DNA of 64,000 bases from an uncultured Bacillota bacterium (GCA_949291945.1 CASEXH010000012.1:18982-82981), one strand, 5' to 3'; positions 15,140 to 24,097 are shown, counted from the stretch's first letter. Numbers and translations: made by a program. The notes: a model not told the origin generated them from the sequence alone.

Positions 15140-17425
15140 ATGACAACAGAAGAGTGGTTGGGCAGTGAGAACCAGCTTGGAATGGATATCTGGACCAGAA
15201 AGTACTGCAACGAGGGTGAGGATTTTGAAGCCTGGATCCGGAGGATCAGCGGCGGAAACGAAGAAATAGGGAAGTATATCAAAGAAAAGAAGTTTTTATT
15301 CGGGGGAAGGATTTTATCCAACAGAGGACTGAACAAGCAGGGAAGAAAGGTTACCTATTCTAACTGCTATGTGATTGCTCCTCCGGAGGATAATATTGAG
15401 AGTATATTTGACTGTGCCAAAAAACTGGCCAGAACATACAGCTATGGCGGCGGATGCGGGATCGATATTTCCAAATTAAGCCCAAGGGGAGCAAAGATCA
15501 ACAATGCTGCAAAAGAAACCAGCGGTGCGGTATCTTTTATGGAACTGTATTCTCTGGTTACGGGCCTGATCGGACAGAACGGAAGAAGAGGAGCTTTGAT
15601 GATCTCCATTGACTGTTCTCATCCGGATGTGCCGGAGTTTATTGAGCTGAAAACGGATCTGGAAAAGATCACAAAAGCAAATATTTCTGTGCGGGTTCAT
15701 GAGGATTTCATGGAGGCCGTAAAGAAAAACGCAGAATATACTCTTCACTATACCAGGGAGACTACGGGAGAAGTGATCGAAAAGAAGGTAAACGCCAGAG
15801 AGCTTTTCCGCAGAATCACAGAGACAAACTGGGATTATGCAGAGCCGGGAGCCCTGTTCTGGGATAGGATTACCAGTTGGAATCTTCTGAGTAACACAAA
15901 AGAGTTTTCCTATGCGGGGGTAAATCCCTGTGCAGAGGAGCCTCTTCCTGCAGGAGGAAGTTGTCTGCTGGGCAGCGTGAATCTGGCAGAGTTTGTTCAA
16001 AACCCGTTTACAGACGAAGCCTTTTTTGATTTTGAAGGGTTAAAAGAGTGCGTACAGGCTTCTGTCCGGGCTTTAAATGAGGTTCTGGAGGAAGGTCTTC
16101 CTCTTCATCCTCTGCAGGAACAGAGAGACAGCGTAGAACAGTGGAGACAGATCGGTCTGGGAATTATGGGACTGGCTGATGCTCTCCTGAAGCTGGGTCT
16201 CACTTACGGGGAAGAGGATGCCGTAGAAATGTGTGATAAGATCGGATTTGCCATGGCAGATACGGCCATCGCAGCTTCTGCAAAGCTGGCAAAGGAAAAG
16301 GGAGCTTTTTCAAAGTGCAATGTGGATGAGATCATGTCCACTCCCTTTTTCCTGGCAAATACTACAGAGAAGACTAGAGAGCTGGTAAATAAATATGGTC
16401 TGAGAAATTCTCAGCTTCTTACCATAGCGCCTACAGGTACACTGTCTACTATGCTGGGAATTTCAGGAGGAATTGAACCGGTATATGCCAATTATTATGT
16501 ACGTAAGACCGAGTCTCTCCATGGTACAGATGTATATTACAAAGTGTATACAAAGATCGTGGAAGATTATATGAAACAGCATGATCTGAAAGAGGATAAA
16601 GAGCTTCCAGATTATTTTGTGACTGCCATGACTCTGGATTATCGTCAGAGGATCGATATGCAGTCTGTATGGCAGAAGCATATTGATGCTTCTATCAGTT
16701 CTACGGTAAATGTACCCAACAGCTTCACGGTAGAAGAGACAGAAAGCCTGTATCTCTACGCTTATGATCAGGGTCTGAAGGGAATCACCATCTTCCGTGA
16801 CGGCTGCAAGAGAGTGGGTATTCTGAATACAGAGCAGAAAGAAGAAAAGAAAGAAAAGAAGGTAACCGCCGGAGAAGGCCTGAAGAGAGGAGAGATCCTT
16901 CTGGTTACCGATGATGTGGTAGGCAAAAAGAGAAAGCTGATGACCGGCTGCGGAAGCCTCCACTGTATTGCTCTTTTTGATCCCCATACAGGAGCTCTTC
17001 TGGAGACTTATTTAAGTAAAGGGTCTACCGGAGGCTGTAATAACTTCATGGTGGGACTTTCCAGAATGATCTCAATCAGTGCAAGAGGCGGCATTGATAT
17101 CGAGACTATTGTGGATCAGTTAAATTCCAGCGGTTCCTGTCCTTCTTATACTGCCAGAAGAGTTACCAGAAAAGATACCAGCAAAGGTGCCTGCTGCCCC
17201 ATGGCTGTGGGAAATGCCCTTATGGATATGTATAAGGAAATGCAGGCCGAGCTGAACCAGAAGCAGGGAAAAGAGCCTATGAAGCCTAAAAAAGCTCCAA
17301 AGCCAAAGGCAGTGACCCCTGTGGAGGAGACAGACAAGATGTACTGCCCGGAGTGTGGGGAACCTCTGGTATTTGAGGAAGGCTGCAACATTTGTAAAAG
17401 CTGCGGATGGAGCAAATGCCATTAA
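15140..17425 (+). CDS. nrdJ: Adenosylcobalamin-dependent (class II) ribonucleotide reductase
   Basis: 761 aa from ATG 15140, 8 bases after GGAGG; an upstream in-frame TTG is not needed. Ten-stranded barrel landmarks are present: 'GRILSNRGL' and 'YSNCYVIAPPEDNI' at the N-terminus, 'SYGGGCGIDIS', the active-site 'NPCAEEPLPAGGSCLLGSVNL' region (radical Cys and Glu) and 'TIAPTGTLSTMLG'. The C-terminus has a TSCPD-type domain ('SKGSTGGCNNFMVGL') and a zinc-ribbon-like tail with four Cys ('YCPECGEPL' and 'CNICKSCGW'). It reduces ribonucleotides to deoxyribonucleotides and needs B12. Confidence 0.94.
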   Translation: MTTEEWLGSENQLGMDIWTRKYCNEGEDFEAWIRRISGGNEEIGKYIKEKKFLFGGRILSNRGLNKQGRKVTYSNCYVIAPPEDNIESIFDCAKKLARTYSYGGGCGIDISKLSPRGAKINNAAKETSGAVSFMELYSLVTGLIGQNGRRGALMISIDCSHPDVPEFIELKTDLEKITKANISVRVHEDFMEAVKKNAEYTLHYTRETTGEVIEKKVNARELFRRITETNWDYAEPGALFWDRITSWNLLSNTKEFSYAGVNPCAEEPLPAGGSCLLGSVNLAEFVQNPFTDEAFFDFEGLKECVQASVRALNEVLEEGLPLHPLQEQRDSVEQWRQIGLGIMGLADALLKLGLTYGEEDAVEMCDKIGFAMADTAIAASAKLAKEKGAFSKCNVDEIMSTPFFLANTTEKTRELVNKYGLRNSQLLTIAPTGTLSTMLGISGGIEPVYANYYVRKTESLHGTDVYYKVYTKIVEDYMKQHDLKEDKELPDYFVTAMTLDYRQRIDMQSVWQKHIDASISSTVNVPNSFTVEETESLYLYAYDQGLKGITIFRDGCKRVGILNTEQKEEKKEKKVTAGEGLKRGEILLVTDDVVGKKRKLMTGCGSLHCIALFDPHTGALLETYLSKGSTGGCNNFMVGLSRMISISARGGIDIETIVDQLNSSGSCPSYTARRVTRKDTSKGACCPMAVGNALMDMYKEMQAELNQKQGKEPMKPKKAPKPKAVTPVEETDKMYCPECGEPLVFEEGCNICKSCGWSKCH

Positions 17426-17480
17426 AAGGAAACAGCAGCTCAGAACCCCTGTGGAAGGGCAGAGCAGCATGATATAGGAA

Positions 17481-17538
17481 AAGGCGGCCGCTGAAGGAAT
17501 CTGATAATGGAAGATTTCAAATAGCGGCGGCCTTTTTT
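17481..17538 (+). terminator. Strong intrinsic terminator after nrdJ
   Basis: AAGGCGGCCGCT pairs with AGCGGCGGCCTT with one mismatch (12-bp stem) and runs into six T. Confidence 0.8.
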
Positions 17539-17571
17539 AATAATAACGAGCCATAAAAGAGGAGGAAACAA

Positions 17572-17811
17572 ATGCGGCTGGAAAAGATACAGAAAGTTTT
17601 GAAAGAAAAAAATTTTCCATATACCTATACAGAGGAAGACGGCTGCGGCAGTATCGATTTTGAATACCGGGGAGTGGTCTATCATGTATGGGAATTTCAG
17701 GACCAGGATCAGTGGGGAGCGGAGACCAATGTACGGACTGTTGGACGCCATGAAGATATCCTGGGAGATTATGAGGAAGAGATCATAAAACTGATCAGCG
17801 GATGGAAGTAA
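17572..17811 (+). CDS. Small protein of unknown function
   Basis: 79 aa, ATG 17572 with GAGGAGG upstream. It is acidic and rich in aromatic residues, with an alpha-beta-beta look: an N-terminal helix (RLEKIQKVLKEKNF), two probable beta strands ('CGSIDFEYRGVVYHVWEF') and a C-terminal acidic helix. No signal peptide or catalytic motif is seen. The methyltransferase gene follows 21 bases later, so the two are probably one transcript. I do not recognise the family. Confidence 0.7.
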   Translation: MRLEKIQKVLKEKNFPYTYTEEDGCGSIDFEYRGVVYHVWEFQDQDQWGAETNVRTVGRHEDILGDYEEEIIKLISGWK

Positions 17812-17832
17812 AGGCCGGGAGAGGGAGAGCTG

Positions 17833-18561
17833 ATGAAAGAGAATAAATATGATGATCCGGTATTCTTTCAGAAATACAGTGAAATGAATCGATCAAAATA
17901 CGGCCTTCAGGGCGCCGGAGAGTGGCAGGAATTCCAGAAGATGATGCCTGACTTTACAGATAAAGAGGTTCTGGATCTGGGCTGCGGCTATGGGTGGCAC
18001 TGTGCTTACGGGGCACAGAAAGGTGCCGCAAAGGTACTTGGTATAGATCTTTCCGAGAAGATGCTCAGTCAGGCAGAAAAGATCAACAGCCATGAAAAGA
18101 TTACTTTTAAGAGAGCTGCCATGGAAGATCTGGAGTTTCCATGGCATTCCTTTGATATTGTGCTCAGTTCCCTGGCCTTTCATTATGTAAAAGATTTTCC
18201 GTCTCTTACAGGGAAAATTTATAAGTGGCTTAGGCCAGGAGGAATCTTCCTTTTTTCCGTGGAACATCCGGTATTTACTGCTTATGGTTCCCAGGACTGG
18301 TATTATAATGAAAAGGGAGAGATTCTTCATTTTCCCGTGGACAATTATTATTATGAAGGAAAGCGGGAGGCAGTATTTTTGGGAGAAAAGGTCATAAAAT
18401 ACCACAGGACCCTAACCACCTATGTAAATACACTGCTGAAAACCGGCTTCACCCTGGAAAGTCTGGTAGAGCCAGCTCCTCCGAAAAACATGCTGGATCT
18501 GCCGGGAATGGAAGATGAGATGCGCCGGCCTATGATGCTGCTGGTCCGGGCGAAAAAATAA
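17833..18561 (+). CDS. Class I SAM-dependent methyltransferase
   Basis: 242 aa, ATG 17833 after GGGAGAG. A Rossmann-like methyltransferase: motif I 'VLDLGCGYGWHCAYGA' (about residues 41-56), acidic motif II 'VLGIDLSEKML', motif 'IVLSSLAFHYVKDF' and post-motif 'LRPGGIFLFSVEHP'. It belongs to the methyltransferase type 11 group acting on small molecules; the substrate cannot be inferred. The downstream space holds a long palindrome and then the convergent cfa gene. Confidence 0.85.
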   Translation: MKENKYDDPVFFQKYSEMNRSKYGLQGAGEWQEFQKMMPDFTDKEVLDLGCGYGWHCAYGAQKGAAKVLGIDLSEKMLSQAEKINSHEKITFKRAAMEDLEFPWHSFDIVLSSLAFHYVKDFPSLTGKIYKWLRPGGIFLFSVEHPVFTAYGSQDWYYNEKGEILHFPVDNYYYEGKREAVFLGEKVIKYHRTLTTYVNTLLKTGFTLESLVEPAPPKNMLDLPGMEDEMRRPMMLLVRAKK

Positions 18562-18584
18562 ATACTGGCGAAAATATGTTATAG

Positions 18585-18738
18585 AAATGAGCTGCTGCAT
18601 TAAACTTATTTCAGGAATATTTATACCTTTTATGCGAATTTGTCGAGCATAGCTTTGAGATCATAGGCTCAAAGCGGCACAGACTGAGCAGTAAAAAGAA
18701 TAAATATTCTCGATTTTGTTTAATGCGGCAGCTCATTT
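18585..18738. repeat. 154-bp imperfect palindrome (MITE-like) between convergent genes
   Basis: Ends are a 21-bp inverted repeat, AAATGAGCTGCyGCATTAAAC, with one mismatch (18585-18605 and 18718-18738). Inside, GAATATTTAT recurs inverted and the centre has GCTTTGAG / CTCAAAGC (18652-18675). No coding capacity. It lies 24 bases after the methyltransferase and 16 before the cfa stop. No clear target-site duplication was found. Confidence 0.65.
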
Positions 18739-18754
18739 GCACGCTCTTTATGAT

Positions 18755-19912
18755 TTAATACCAGCGGACCATTGGAAAATCATTATTGATGCCTTTTGTC
18801 AGAAGGATCTGATGGATATCAATGATTCCGTTATGGAAGGTAGCCGCACAGGCATTCAGATACATATCCCACATCCGGAGGAAACGTTCATCGAACATTT
18901 TCCGCTCTTCCTCTATATGCTTGTGGAAGTTGTCTGCCCAGCACAGAAGAGTCTTATTGTAATGAAGACGGAGATTTTCCACATCCATGGTATGGAAATT
19001 ATCCTCAGCCAGGCAGGAGAGAATCTCCCGCAGGCTCGGGACCGTTCCGCCCGGGAAAATGTATTTTTTGATCCAGGGATCCCCGGCATGCTCTTTTAGG
19101 GCGCTGATAAAGTGAAGGAGGAATACCCCGCCTTCTTTTAGGACTTTGCTGACACAGTCTACGAAAAGCTGATAGTTTGGTCTGCCTACATGTTCGATCA
19201 TGCCTACGCTGACTACACGGTCAAAGGTATAGCCGCTTTTGGGAAGGTCACGGTAATCCATGATCTCGGCTGTCAGGGAATCCTGAAGCCCTTCTTTTTC
19301 GATACGGCGTTTAAACTCAGCGCACTGTTCTTTACTTAAAGTGATCCCCACACCTTTAATCTTGTATTTTTTTGCTGCTTCGATCAGTAAAAATCCCCAG
19401 CCACAGCCAATATCCAGCAGTGTCATGCCTTCTTTCAGATTTAATTTCTGAAGGATATAGTCTACTTTATTTACCTGAGCCTGATACAGGGTATCGTCCG
19501 GATTTTTAAAATAGCCGCAGGAATAGCTCATGGTCTCATCCAGCCATAATTTATAGAAGTCGTTTCCAATATCGTAGTGGGAGGTCACTTCTTTTTCCTG
19601 ATTCCTTTTGGAGACAGATGTATGGATCAATTTTTTCAGAGCAGACTCATTGGTTGAAAATTTCCCCATCTGGCCCAGAAAATGGTCGAGAGCATAGTAG
19701 AGGTCTCCTTCAATCTCCAGATCGCCGTCCATATAGGCTTCCCCAAGAGCCAGAGAAGTACTGGTGAGAAGCTTTGATTTTGGTATTGGTCTTTTAAAGT
19801 CTACGGTAAATTCCGGTTCACCCTCTCCGATCAGGTATTCTTTGCCATTCAGTTTTACTTTGAACGGATAGTCATCAAATTTTCGTAAAAATGTAATCAT
19901 AATATCTTCCAA
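18755..19912 (-). CDS. cfa: Cyclopropane-fatty-acyl-phospholipid synthase
   Basis: 385 aa from a TTG at 19912 that is 7 bases after GGAGGT; an ATG at 19900 in frame is an alternative. N-terminal domain ('STSLALGEAYMDGDLEIEGD') is followed by 'SHYDIGNDFYKLWLDETMSYSCGYF', the SAM motif 'LLDIGCGWGFLLIEAAKKY', 'GITLSKEQ' and 'VSVGMIEHVGRPNY', all characteristic of Cfa. It methylenates unsaturated acyl chains of membrane phospholipids using SAM. Monocistronic, convergent with the methyltransferase. Confidence 0.93.
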   Translation of the reverse strand: MEDIMITFLRKFDDYPFKVKLNGKEYLIGEGEPEFTVDFKRPIPKSKLLTSTSLALGEAYMDGDLEIEGDLYYALDHFLGQMGKFSTNESALKKLIHTSVSKRNQEKEVTSHYDIGNDFYKLWLDETMSYSCGYFKNPDDTLYQAQVNKVDYILQKLNLKEGMTLLDIGCGWGFLLIEAAKKYKIKGVGITLSKEQCAEFKRRIEKEGLQDSLTAEIMDYRDLPKSGYTFDRVVSVGMIEHVGRPNYQLFVDCVSKVLKEGGVFLLHFISALKEHAGDPWIKKYIFPGGTVPSLREILSCLAEDNFHTMDVENLRLHYNKTLLCWADNFHKHIEEERKMFDERFLRMWDMYLNACAATFHNGIIDIHQILLTKGINNDFPMVRWY

Positions 19913-20193
19913 GTTTCTTACCTCCAGTTCCTATATACTGAGATACTATGAGAATACAGCATACAAAACTGCCAATTTCAGTACCATAATTATTCTAAAA
20001 CTGAAAAATACGAACTTCAAGGCGCTAATAGATGAAAATACAGATAATATACGAAAAAATATTATAAAAATGACGAATGACAAGCTCAGACTTACAATTA
20101 AAATGACAAATGCCCAGAAGAAACCCTTTCGTTTACACTAAACAACTTATGGATTTTCTCAGCAGGCTGCAGGGTGTTTTTACAGAAAAACAA
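19913..20193. other. Intergenic stretch between divergent cfa and nadA
   Basis: AT-rich, non-coding. Apart from the cfa ribosome site near its left end I see no gene, no clear cfa promoter and no strong hairpin. The nadA control region begins at its right end. Confidence 0.5.
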
Positions 20194-20231
20194 ACAAGTG
20201 TCTTGTCACATGTAAAAACATGGTGTATAAT
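20194..20231 (+). promoter_or_regulatory. nadABC promoter with NiaR-type operator
   Basis: Promoter TTGTCA (20203), 17-nt spacer, TATAAT (20226-20231). Overlapping its -35 is the 20-bp palindrome ACAAGTGTCTTGTCACATGT (20194-20213), symmetric at ACAxGTGxC..GxCACxTGT. niaR lies at the end of the gene cluster, so nicotinate-responsive repression of NAD synthesis is the natural reading. Confidence 0.75.
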
Positions 20232-20266
20232 TCCTGTTAAAATTGTGTTAACAGGAGGGGACAGGG

Positions 20267-21175
20267 ATGGAGTCCGTAAAAGAAGAAATAGAGAAACTGA
20301 AAAAAGAGAAAAAGGCCGTTATACTGGCCCATTATTATGTGCCCGGAGAAGTCCAGGAGATCGCAGATTACATAGGAGATTCCTATTTTCTGAGCAAGAA
20401 AGCAAGGGAGACCGATGCAGAAGTGATTCTTTTTGCAGGGGTATCTTTTATGGGAGAAAGTGCTAAGATCCTGAACCCGGAGCGGATAGTGCTGCTTCCG
20501 GATCCTCAGGCTGACTGTCCCATGGCTCATATGGCTTTACCGGAAAAGATCCAGGAAATGCGGAACCGGTATGAAGATCTGGCCGTTGTCTGCTACATCA
20601 ATTCCTCTGCCCGGCTGAAGACTATGTCAGATGTATGTGTGACTTCTTCCAATGCGGTGGATATTGTACGTAAACTTCCTAATAGAAATATTTTCTTTAT
20701 ACCTGACGGCAATCTGGGCGCTTATGTAGCAGCGCAGATTCCTGAAAAAAATGTAATCCTCAATAACGGCTATTGCCCTGTACACCGGGAGATCACCCGG
20801 GAAGAAGTAGAAAAGGCCAGGAAGGATCATCCGGCGGCTCTAGTGCTGGTCCATCCGGAATGTACCGCAGAAGTGGTCCGCAGGGCTGATTTTGTTGGAA
20901 GCACTTCAGAGATCATCAACTTTGCCTGTCAGTCGGAAAAGAAGGAATTTCTCATCGGTACCGAGGAAGGGGTTATGTGGGAACTGGAGCGGAAATGTCC
21001 GGGAAAAACTTTTTATCCGGTAAAATCGGGACAGTGCTGCCAAGATATGAAAAAGGTTACTCTGGAAAAAGTGAGAGAAGCAATGAAAGAAGAGAAATAT
21101 CAGGTGATTCTGGATGAGGAGACAGCCCGAAAAGCCAGACTGCCTCTGGACAAAATGCTGGAGCTGGGAAAGTAG
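20267..21175 (+). CDS. nadA: Quinolinate synthase A
   Basis: 302 aa, ATG 20267 with AGGAGGGG upstream. NadA landmarks: 'VILAHYYVPGEVQEIADYIGDS', 'VSFMGESAKILNP', 'VCYINSSARLKT' (Cys), 'GYCPVH' , 'VHPECTAEVV' and 'GQCCQDMKKV', which include the three Cys that hold the 4Fe-4S cluster. It condenses iminoaspartate with dihydroxyacetone phosphate to quinolinate. First gene of nadA-nadB-nadC; the hairpin CCTGTTAA / TTAACAGG (20233-20255) precedes the ribosome site. Confidence 0.96.
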   Translation: MESVKEEIEKLKKEKKAVILAHYYVPGEVQEIADYIGDSYFLSKKARETDAEVILFAGVSFMGESAKILNPERIVLLPDPQADCPMAHMALPEKIQEMRNRYEDLAVVCYINSSARLKTMSDVCVTSSNAVDIVRKLPNRNIFFIPDGNLGAYVAAQIPEKNVILNNGYCPVHREITREEVEKARKDHPAALVLVHPECTAEVVRRADFVGSTSEIINFACQSEKKEFLIGTEEGVMWELERKCPGKTFYPVKSGQCCQDMKKVTLEKVREAMKEEKYQVILDEETARKARLPLDKMLELGK

Positions 21176-21187
21176 GAGGAAAGAAAA

Positions 21188-22495
21188 ATGGAGATAAAGA
21201 ATACAGATGTACTGATCGTGGGAACAGGAGCCAGCGGACTGTTTGCAGCCCTCCATATTCCCCGGAATCTCCGGGTACTGATGATTACCAAAGGCGAGGT
21301 TAAAGAAAGTGATTCTTTTCTTGCTCAGGGCGGGATCTGCATGCTGAGAGATGAAGAGGACTACGACAGCTTTATGGAGGATACATTAAAGGCAGGTCAT
21401 TATGAAAACCGCCGGGAATCTGTGGACATCATGATCCGTTCTTCCCAGGGAGTGATCCGGGAGCTGATGGGATATGGCGTGGATTTTGCCAAAAAAGACG
21501 GAGAACTGGACTTTACCAGAGAGGGCTGTCATTCCAAGCCAAGGATCCTGTTCCATGAAGATATTACCGGAGAAGAGATCACCAGCAAACTGCTGAAAGC
21601 TGTACAGAAGCTGTCTAATGTAGAAATCCTGGAGCAGGTTACCATGCTGGATATGATAGAAAAAGAGAATACCTGTCTGGGAATCCTGGCCAGGACAGAA
21701 GAAGGAGAGCACCTGGGAATACAGGCCGGATATACCATATTTGCCACCGGAGGTATCGGAGGATTGTACCAGCATTCCACCAACTATCCTCATTTAACAG
21801 GAGATGCACTTGCCATAGCCATGCGCCATGGGGTAGAATTAGAACATATTGACTATATCCAGATACATCCTACTACCCTTTATTCGAAAAAGCCCGGCCG
21901 CCGGTTTCTGATCTCTGAATCTGTCCGGGGGGAAGGTGCGAAACTGTATAATGCAGAAGGAGAGAGGTTTGCCAATGAAGTCCTGCCCAGAGATGTTCTC
22001 ACTGCAAAGATCCGGGAACAGATGGAAAAGGATGGAAAGCCTTTTGTATGGCTGGATATGACGGTTCTGGGAGAAAAGGTCATACTGAATCATTTTCCGC
22101 ATATCTATGAAAGATGTCTGGAAGAAGGCTACGATGTGACAAAGGACTGGATACCGGTGGTGCCTGCCCAGCATTATTTTATGGGAGGTATCCATGTGGA
22201 CCGTGATAGTAAAACAACCATGAACCGTCTCTATGCGGTAGGAGAAACCAGCTGCAATGGAGTCCACGGCGCCAACCGTCTGGCCAGCAATTCTTTGCTG
22301 GAGAGTCTGGTATTCGGAGAAAGGGCTGCGTCTTCTATTGTGAAGAACTGGGAGACAGAAAATAACTCAGCAGAGGAATTTGCAAACTTTCTTCAAAAGA
22401 CAGAGGCGTGTGTCTGCCGGCAGGAGAAGGATCTTGCAGATACTTATAAACAGGAAGTATTAAGAGAAATCGAAAGGGAGAGACAGGCAAAATGA
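21188..22495 (+). CDS. nadB: L-aspartate oxidase
   Basis: 435 aa, ATG 21188 with TAGGAGG upstream. N-terminal FAD-binding 'DVLIVGTGASGLFAAL', 'SFLAQGGICMLRDEEDYDSF', 'IFATGGIGGLYQHSTN', the substrate/covering motif 'QIHPTTLY' and 'HYFMGGIHVD' then 'GETSCNGVHGANRLASNSLLE' (in two stretches) are all typical. It is about 100 residues shorter than the E. coli enzyme, lacking most of the C-terminal helical domain, as is common in Clostridia. It supplies iminoaspartate to NadA. Its end overlaps nadC by 4 bases. Confidence 0.95.
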   Translation: MEIKNTDVLIVGTGASGLFAALHIPRNLRVLMITKGEVKESDSFLAQGGICMLRDEEDYDSFMEDTLKAGHYENRRESVDIMIRSSQGVIRELMGYGVDFAKKDGELDFTREGCHSKPRILFHEDITGEEITSKLLKAVQKLSNVEILEQVTMLDMIEKENTCLGILARTEEGEHLGIQAGYTIFATGGIGGLYQHSTNYPHLTGDALAIAMRHGVELEHIDYIQIHPTTLYSKKPGRRFLISESVRGEGAKLYNAEGERFANEVLPRDVLTAKIREQMEKDGKPFVWLDMTVLGEKVILNHFPHIYERCLEEGYDVTKDWIPVVPAQHYFMGGIHVDRDSKTTMNRLYAVGETSCNGVHGANRLASNSLLESLVFGERAASSIVKNWETENNSAEEFANFLQKTEACVCRQEKDLADTYKQEVLREIERERQAK

Positions 22496-23346
22496 ATGAA
22501 ATAACCATGAAATTAAATGCAGACAGGCTGATCCGTATGGCACTGGAAGAGGATATTACAAGCGAGGATATCACTACAAATTCTGTGATGCGCAAAAAAC
22601 AGATGGGAGAAGTCCAGCTTTTATGCAAGGAAACCGGAGTGATTGCCGGAATATGGGTATTTGAGAGAGTCTTTACTCTTCTGGATGAAAACACAGAGAC
22701 GGAATTTTATGTAAAAGACGGAGATAAGGTAGAAAAAGGCCAGCTTTTAGGTCTGGTAAAGGGAGATATCCGGGTACTTCTCTCCGGAGAACGGACTGCC
22801 CTGAATTATCTTCAGAGAATGAGCGGTATTGCCACTTATACCAGCCAGATTGCGGATCTGCTGAAAGGAAGCAGGACAAAACTCCTGGACACCAGGAAAA
22901 CCACCCCTAATATGCGTATCTTTGAAAAATATGCGGTAAAGACCGGAGGGGGATATAACCACAGATATAATCTTTCCGATGGAATTCTTTTAAAAGATAA
23001 TCATATCGGGGCGGCAGGAAGTGTAAAGAAAGCTGTGGAAATGGCCAGAGAATATGCTCCCTTTGTAAGAAAGATCGAGGTGGAGACAGAAAATCTGGAT
23101 ATGGTGAAAGAAGCTCTGGAGGCAGGGGCGGATATCATTATGCTGGATAATATGACGCCGGAAATGATGAAAGAAGCGGTAGCCCTTATAGACGGCAGAG
23201 CCCAGACGGAATGCTCCGGGAATGTGACAAAAGAGAATATCGAAAATCTGGTGTCTATAGGCGTGGATTATATTTCCAGCGGTGCTCTGACTCATTCGGC
23301 GCCGATCCTGGACCTTTCTCTAAAGAATCTTCATGCAGTGGACTGA
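22492..23346 (+). CDS. nadC: Nicotinate-nucleotide pyrophosphorylase (quinolinate phosphoribosyltransferase)
   Basis: 284 aa. N-terminal 'LIRMALEEDITSEDITT', 'GERTALNYLQRMSGIATYT', 'LLDTRKTTPNMRIFEKYAVKTGGGYNHRYNL' (read in parts), 'LLKDNHI' and 'IMLDNMTPEMM' are hallmark NadC motifs that bind quinolinate and PRPP. It makes nicotinate mononucleotide, the last step of the de novo branch encoded here. Start ATG overlaps the nadB stop by 4 bases, indicating translational coupling. Confidence 0.96.
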   Translation: MNEITMKLNADRLIRMALEEDITSEDITTNSVMRKKQMGEVQLLCKETGVIAGIWVFERVFTLLDENTETEFYVKDGDKVEKGQLLGLVKGDIRVLLSGERTALNYLQRMSGIATYTSQIADLLKGSRTKLLDTRKTTPNMRIFEKYAVKTGGGYNHRYNLSDGILLKDNHIGAAGSVKKAVEMAREYAPFVRKIEVETENLDMVKEALEAGADIIMLDNMTPEMMKEAVALIDGRAQTECSGNVTKENIENLVSIGVDYISSGALTHSAPILDLSLKNLHAVD

Positions 23347-23409
23347 TCAACAAACAGACATATAATGCCTCCTATAGGCCTTGATATATGAGCCGAATGA
23401 ATATAAATA

Positions 23410-23439
23410 TTCACTTGGCTCCCCGCTTTGTGGTATACT
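23410..23439 (+). promoter_or_regulatory. Promoter of niaR with overlapping palindrome
   Basis: TTCACT, 18-nt spacer, TGG-TATACT (extended -10). A 16-bp palindrome, TGAATAT aa ATATTCA, covers the -35 (23398-23413). Confidence 0.5.
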
Positions 23440-23498
23440 AAAGATAGAGAACCAGGCATAGAAAGGTTTAGAGGAGAGATTTTTAAACAGCGGAGGAG

Positions 23499-24017
23499 AT
23501 GGCAGTGCAGATGGCAGGAGAAGAGCGGAGACAGGAGATCTTAAAATACATAGAACAGAGCGAAAACCCGGTATCCGGGCAGAAGCTGGCGGAAATATTC
23601 CATGTGAGCAGACAGGTGATCGTCCAGGATATTGCCTTGCTGAGAGCCGGAGACAGAGAAATCCTCTCCACTAACAGAGGCTATGTGTGCAAAGATGAAA
23701 AAAAAGCTGTCAGGATCTTCCGGGTCTTCCATACTGATGAACAAATCGAGGAAGAACTGAATATCATCGTAGATTGGGGCGGAAAGGCGGCAGATGTCTT
23801 TGTAGAACATAAGGTCTATGGAGAACTTCGTGCCGCTTTGAATATCAGTTCCCGGATGCAGGTGCGAAAATTTCTGGAAGAGATCCAGAGCGGCAAGTCC
23901 CGCCCTCTGACCAGCCTTACCTCAGGGCATCACTGCCATACGGTCTATGCAGACAGCGAGGAGATTCTGGACAGGATCCAGGAAAGCCTGAAGGAGGCCG
24001 GGATTTTATCTGCGTAA
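23499..24017 (+). CDS. niaR: NiaR-type transcription repressor (HTH_11 plus 3H domain)
   Basis: 172 aa from ATG 23499; a GTG at 23505 is better spaced from GGAGGAG and an ATG at 23511 is also possible. N-terminal winged HTH ('RRQEILKYIEQSENPVSGQK', 'SRQVIVQDIALLRAGD') followed by the 3H domain with its three conserved His ('FVEHKVYGEL', 'GHHCHTVYA'). NiaR represses NAD synthesis and niacin transport genes when nicotinate is bound. Location next to nadABC and the palindrome on the nadA promoter support the role. Confidence 0.92.
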   Translation: MAVQMAGEERRQEILKYIEQSENPVSGQKLAEIFHVSRQVIVQDIALLRAGDREILSTNRGYVCKDEKKAVRIFRVFHTDEQIEEELNIIVDWGGKAADVFVEHKVYGELRAALNISSRMQVRKFLEEIQSGKSRPLTSLTSGHHCHTVYADSEEILDRIQESLKEAGILSA

Positions 24018-24041
24018 TGCCTGGCGCACAAGGTGTTCAAG

Positions 24042-24097
24042 CCCCTCAAGATTGAGGGGGAGAGGGAGTTGAAGTGGGCTTGCTCACTTTGCTCTTT
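24042..24097 (+). terminator. Two small hairpins between niaR and the next gene
   Basis: CCCCTCAA ga TTGAGGGG (24042-24059) and AAGTGGGC tt GCTCACTT (24072-24089), the latter followed by a T-rich TGCTCTTTTCT. Probable terminator of niaR. Confidence 0.45.

Noticed and set aside
21188..22495. NadB truncated or frameshifted
   Set aside because: Although shorter than the E. coli protein, the frame ends in normal operon overlap with nadC and short NadB forms are common in Clostridia.
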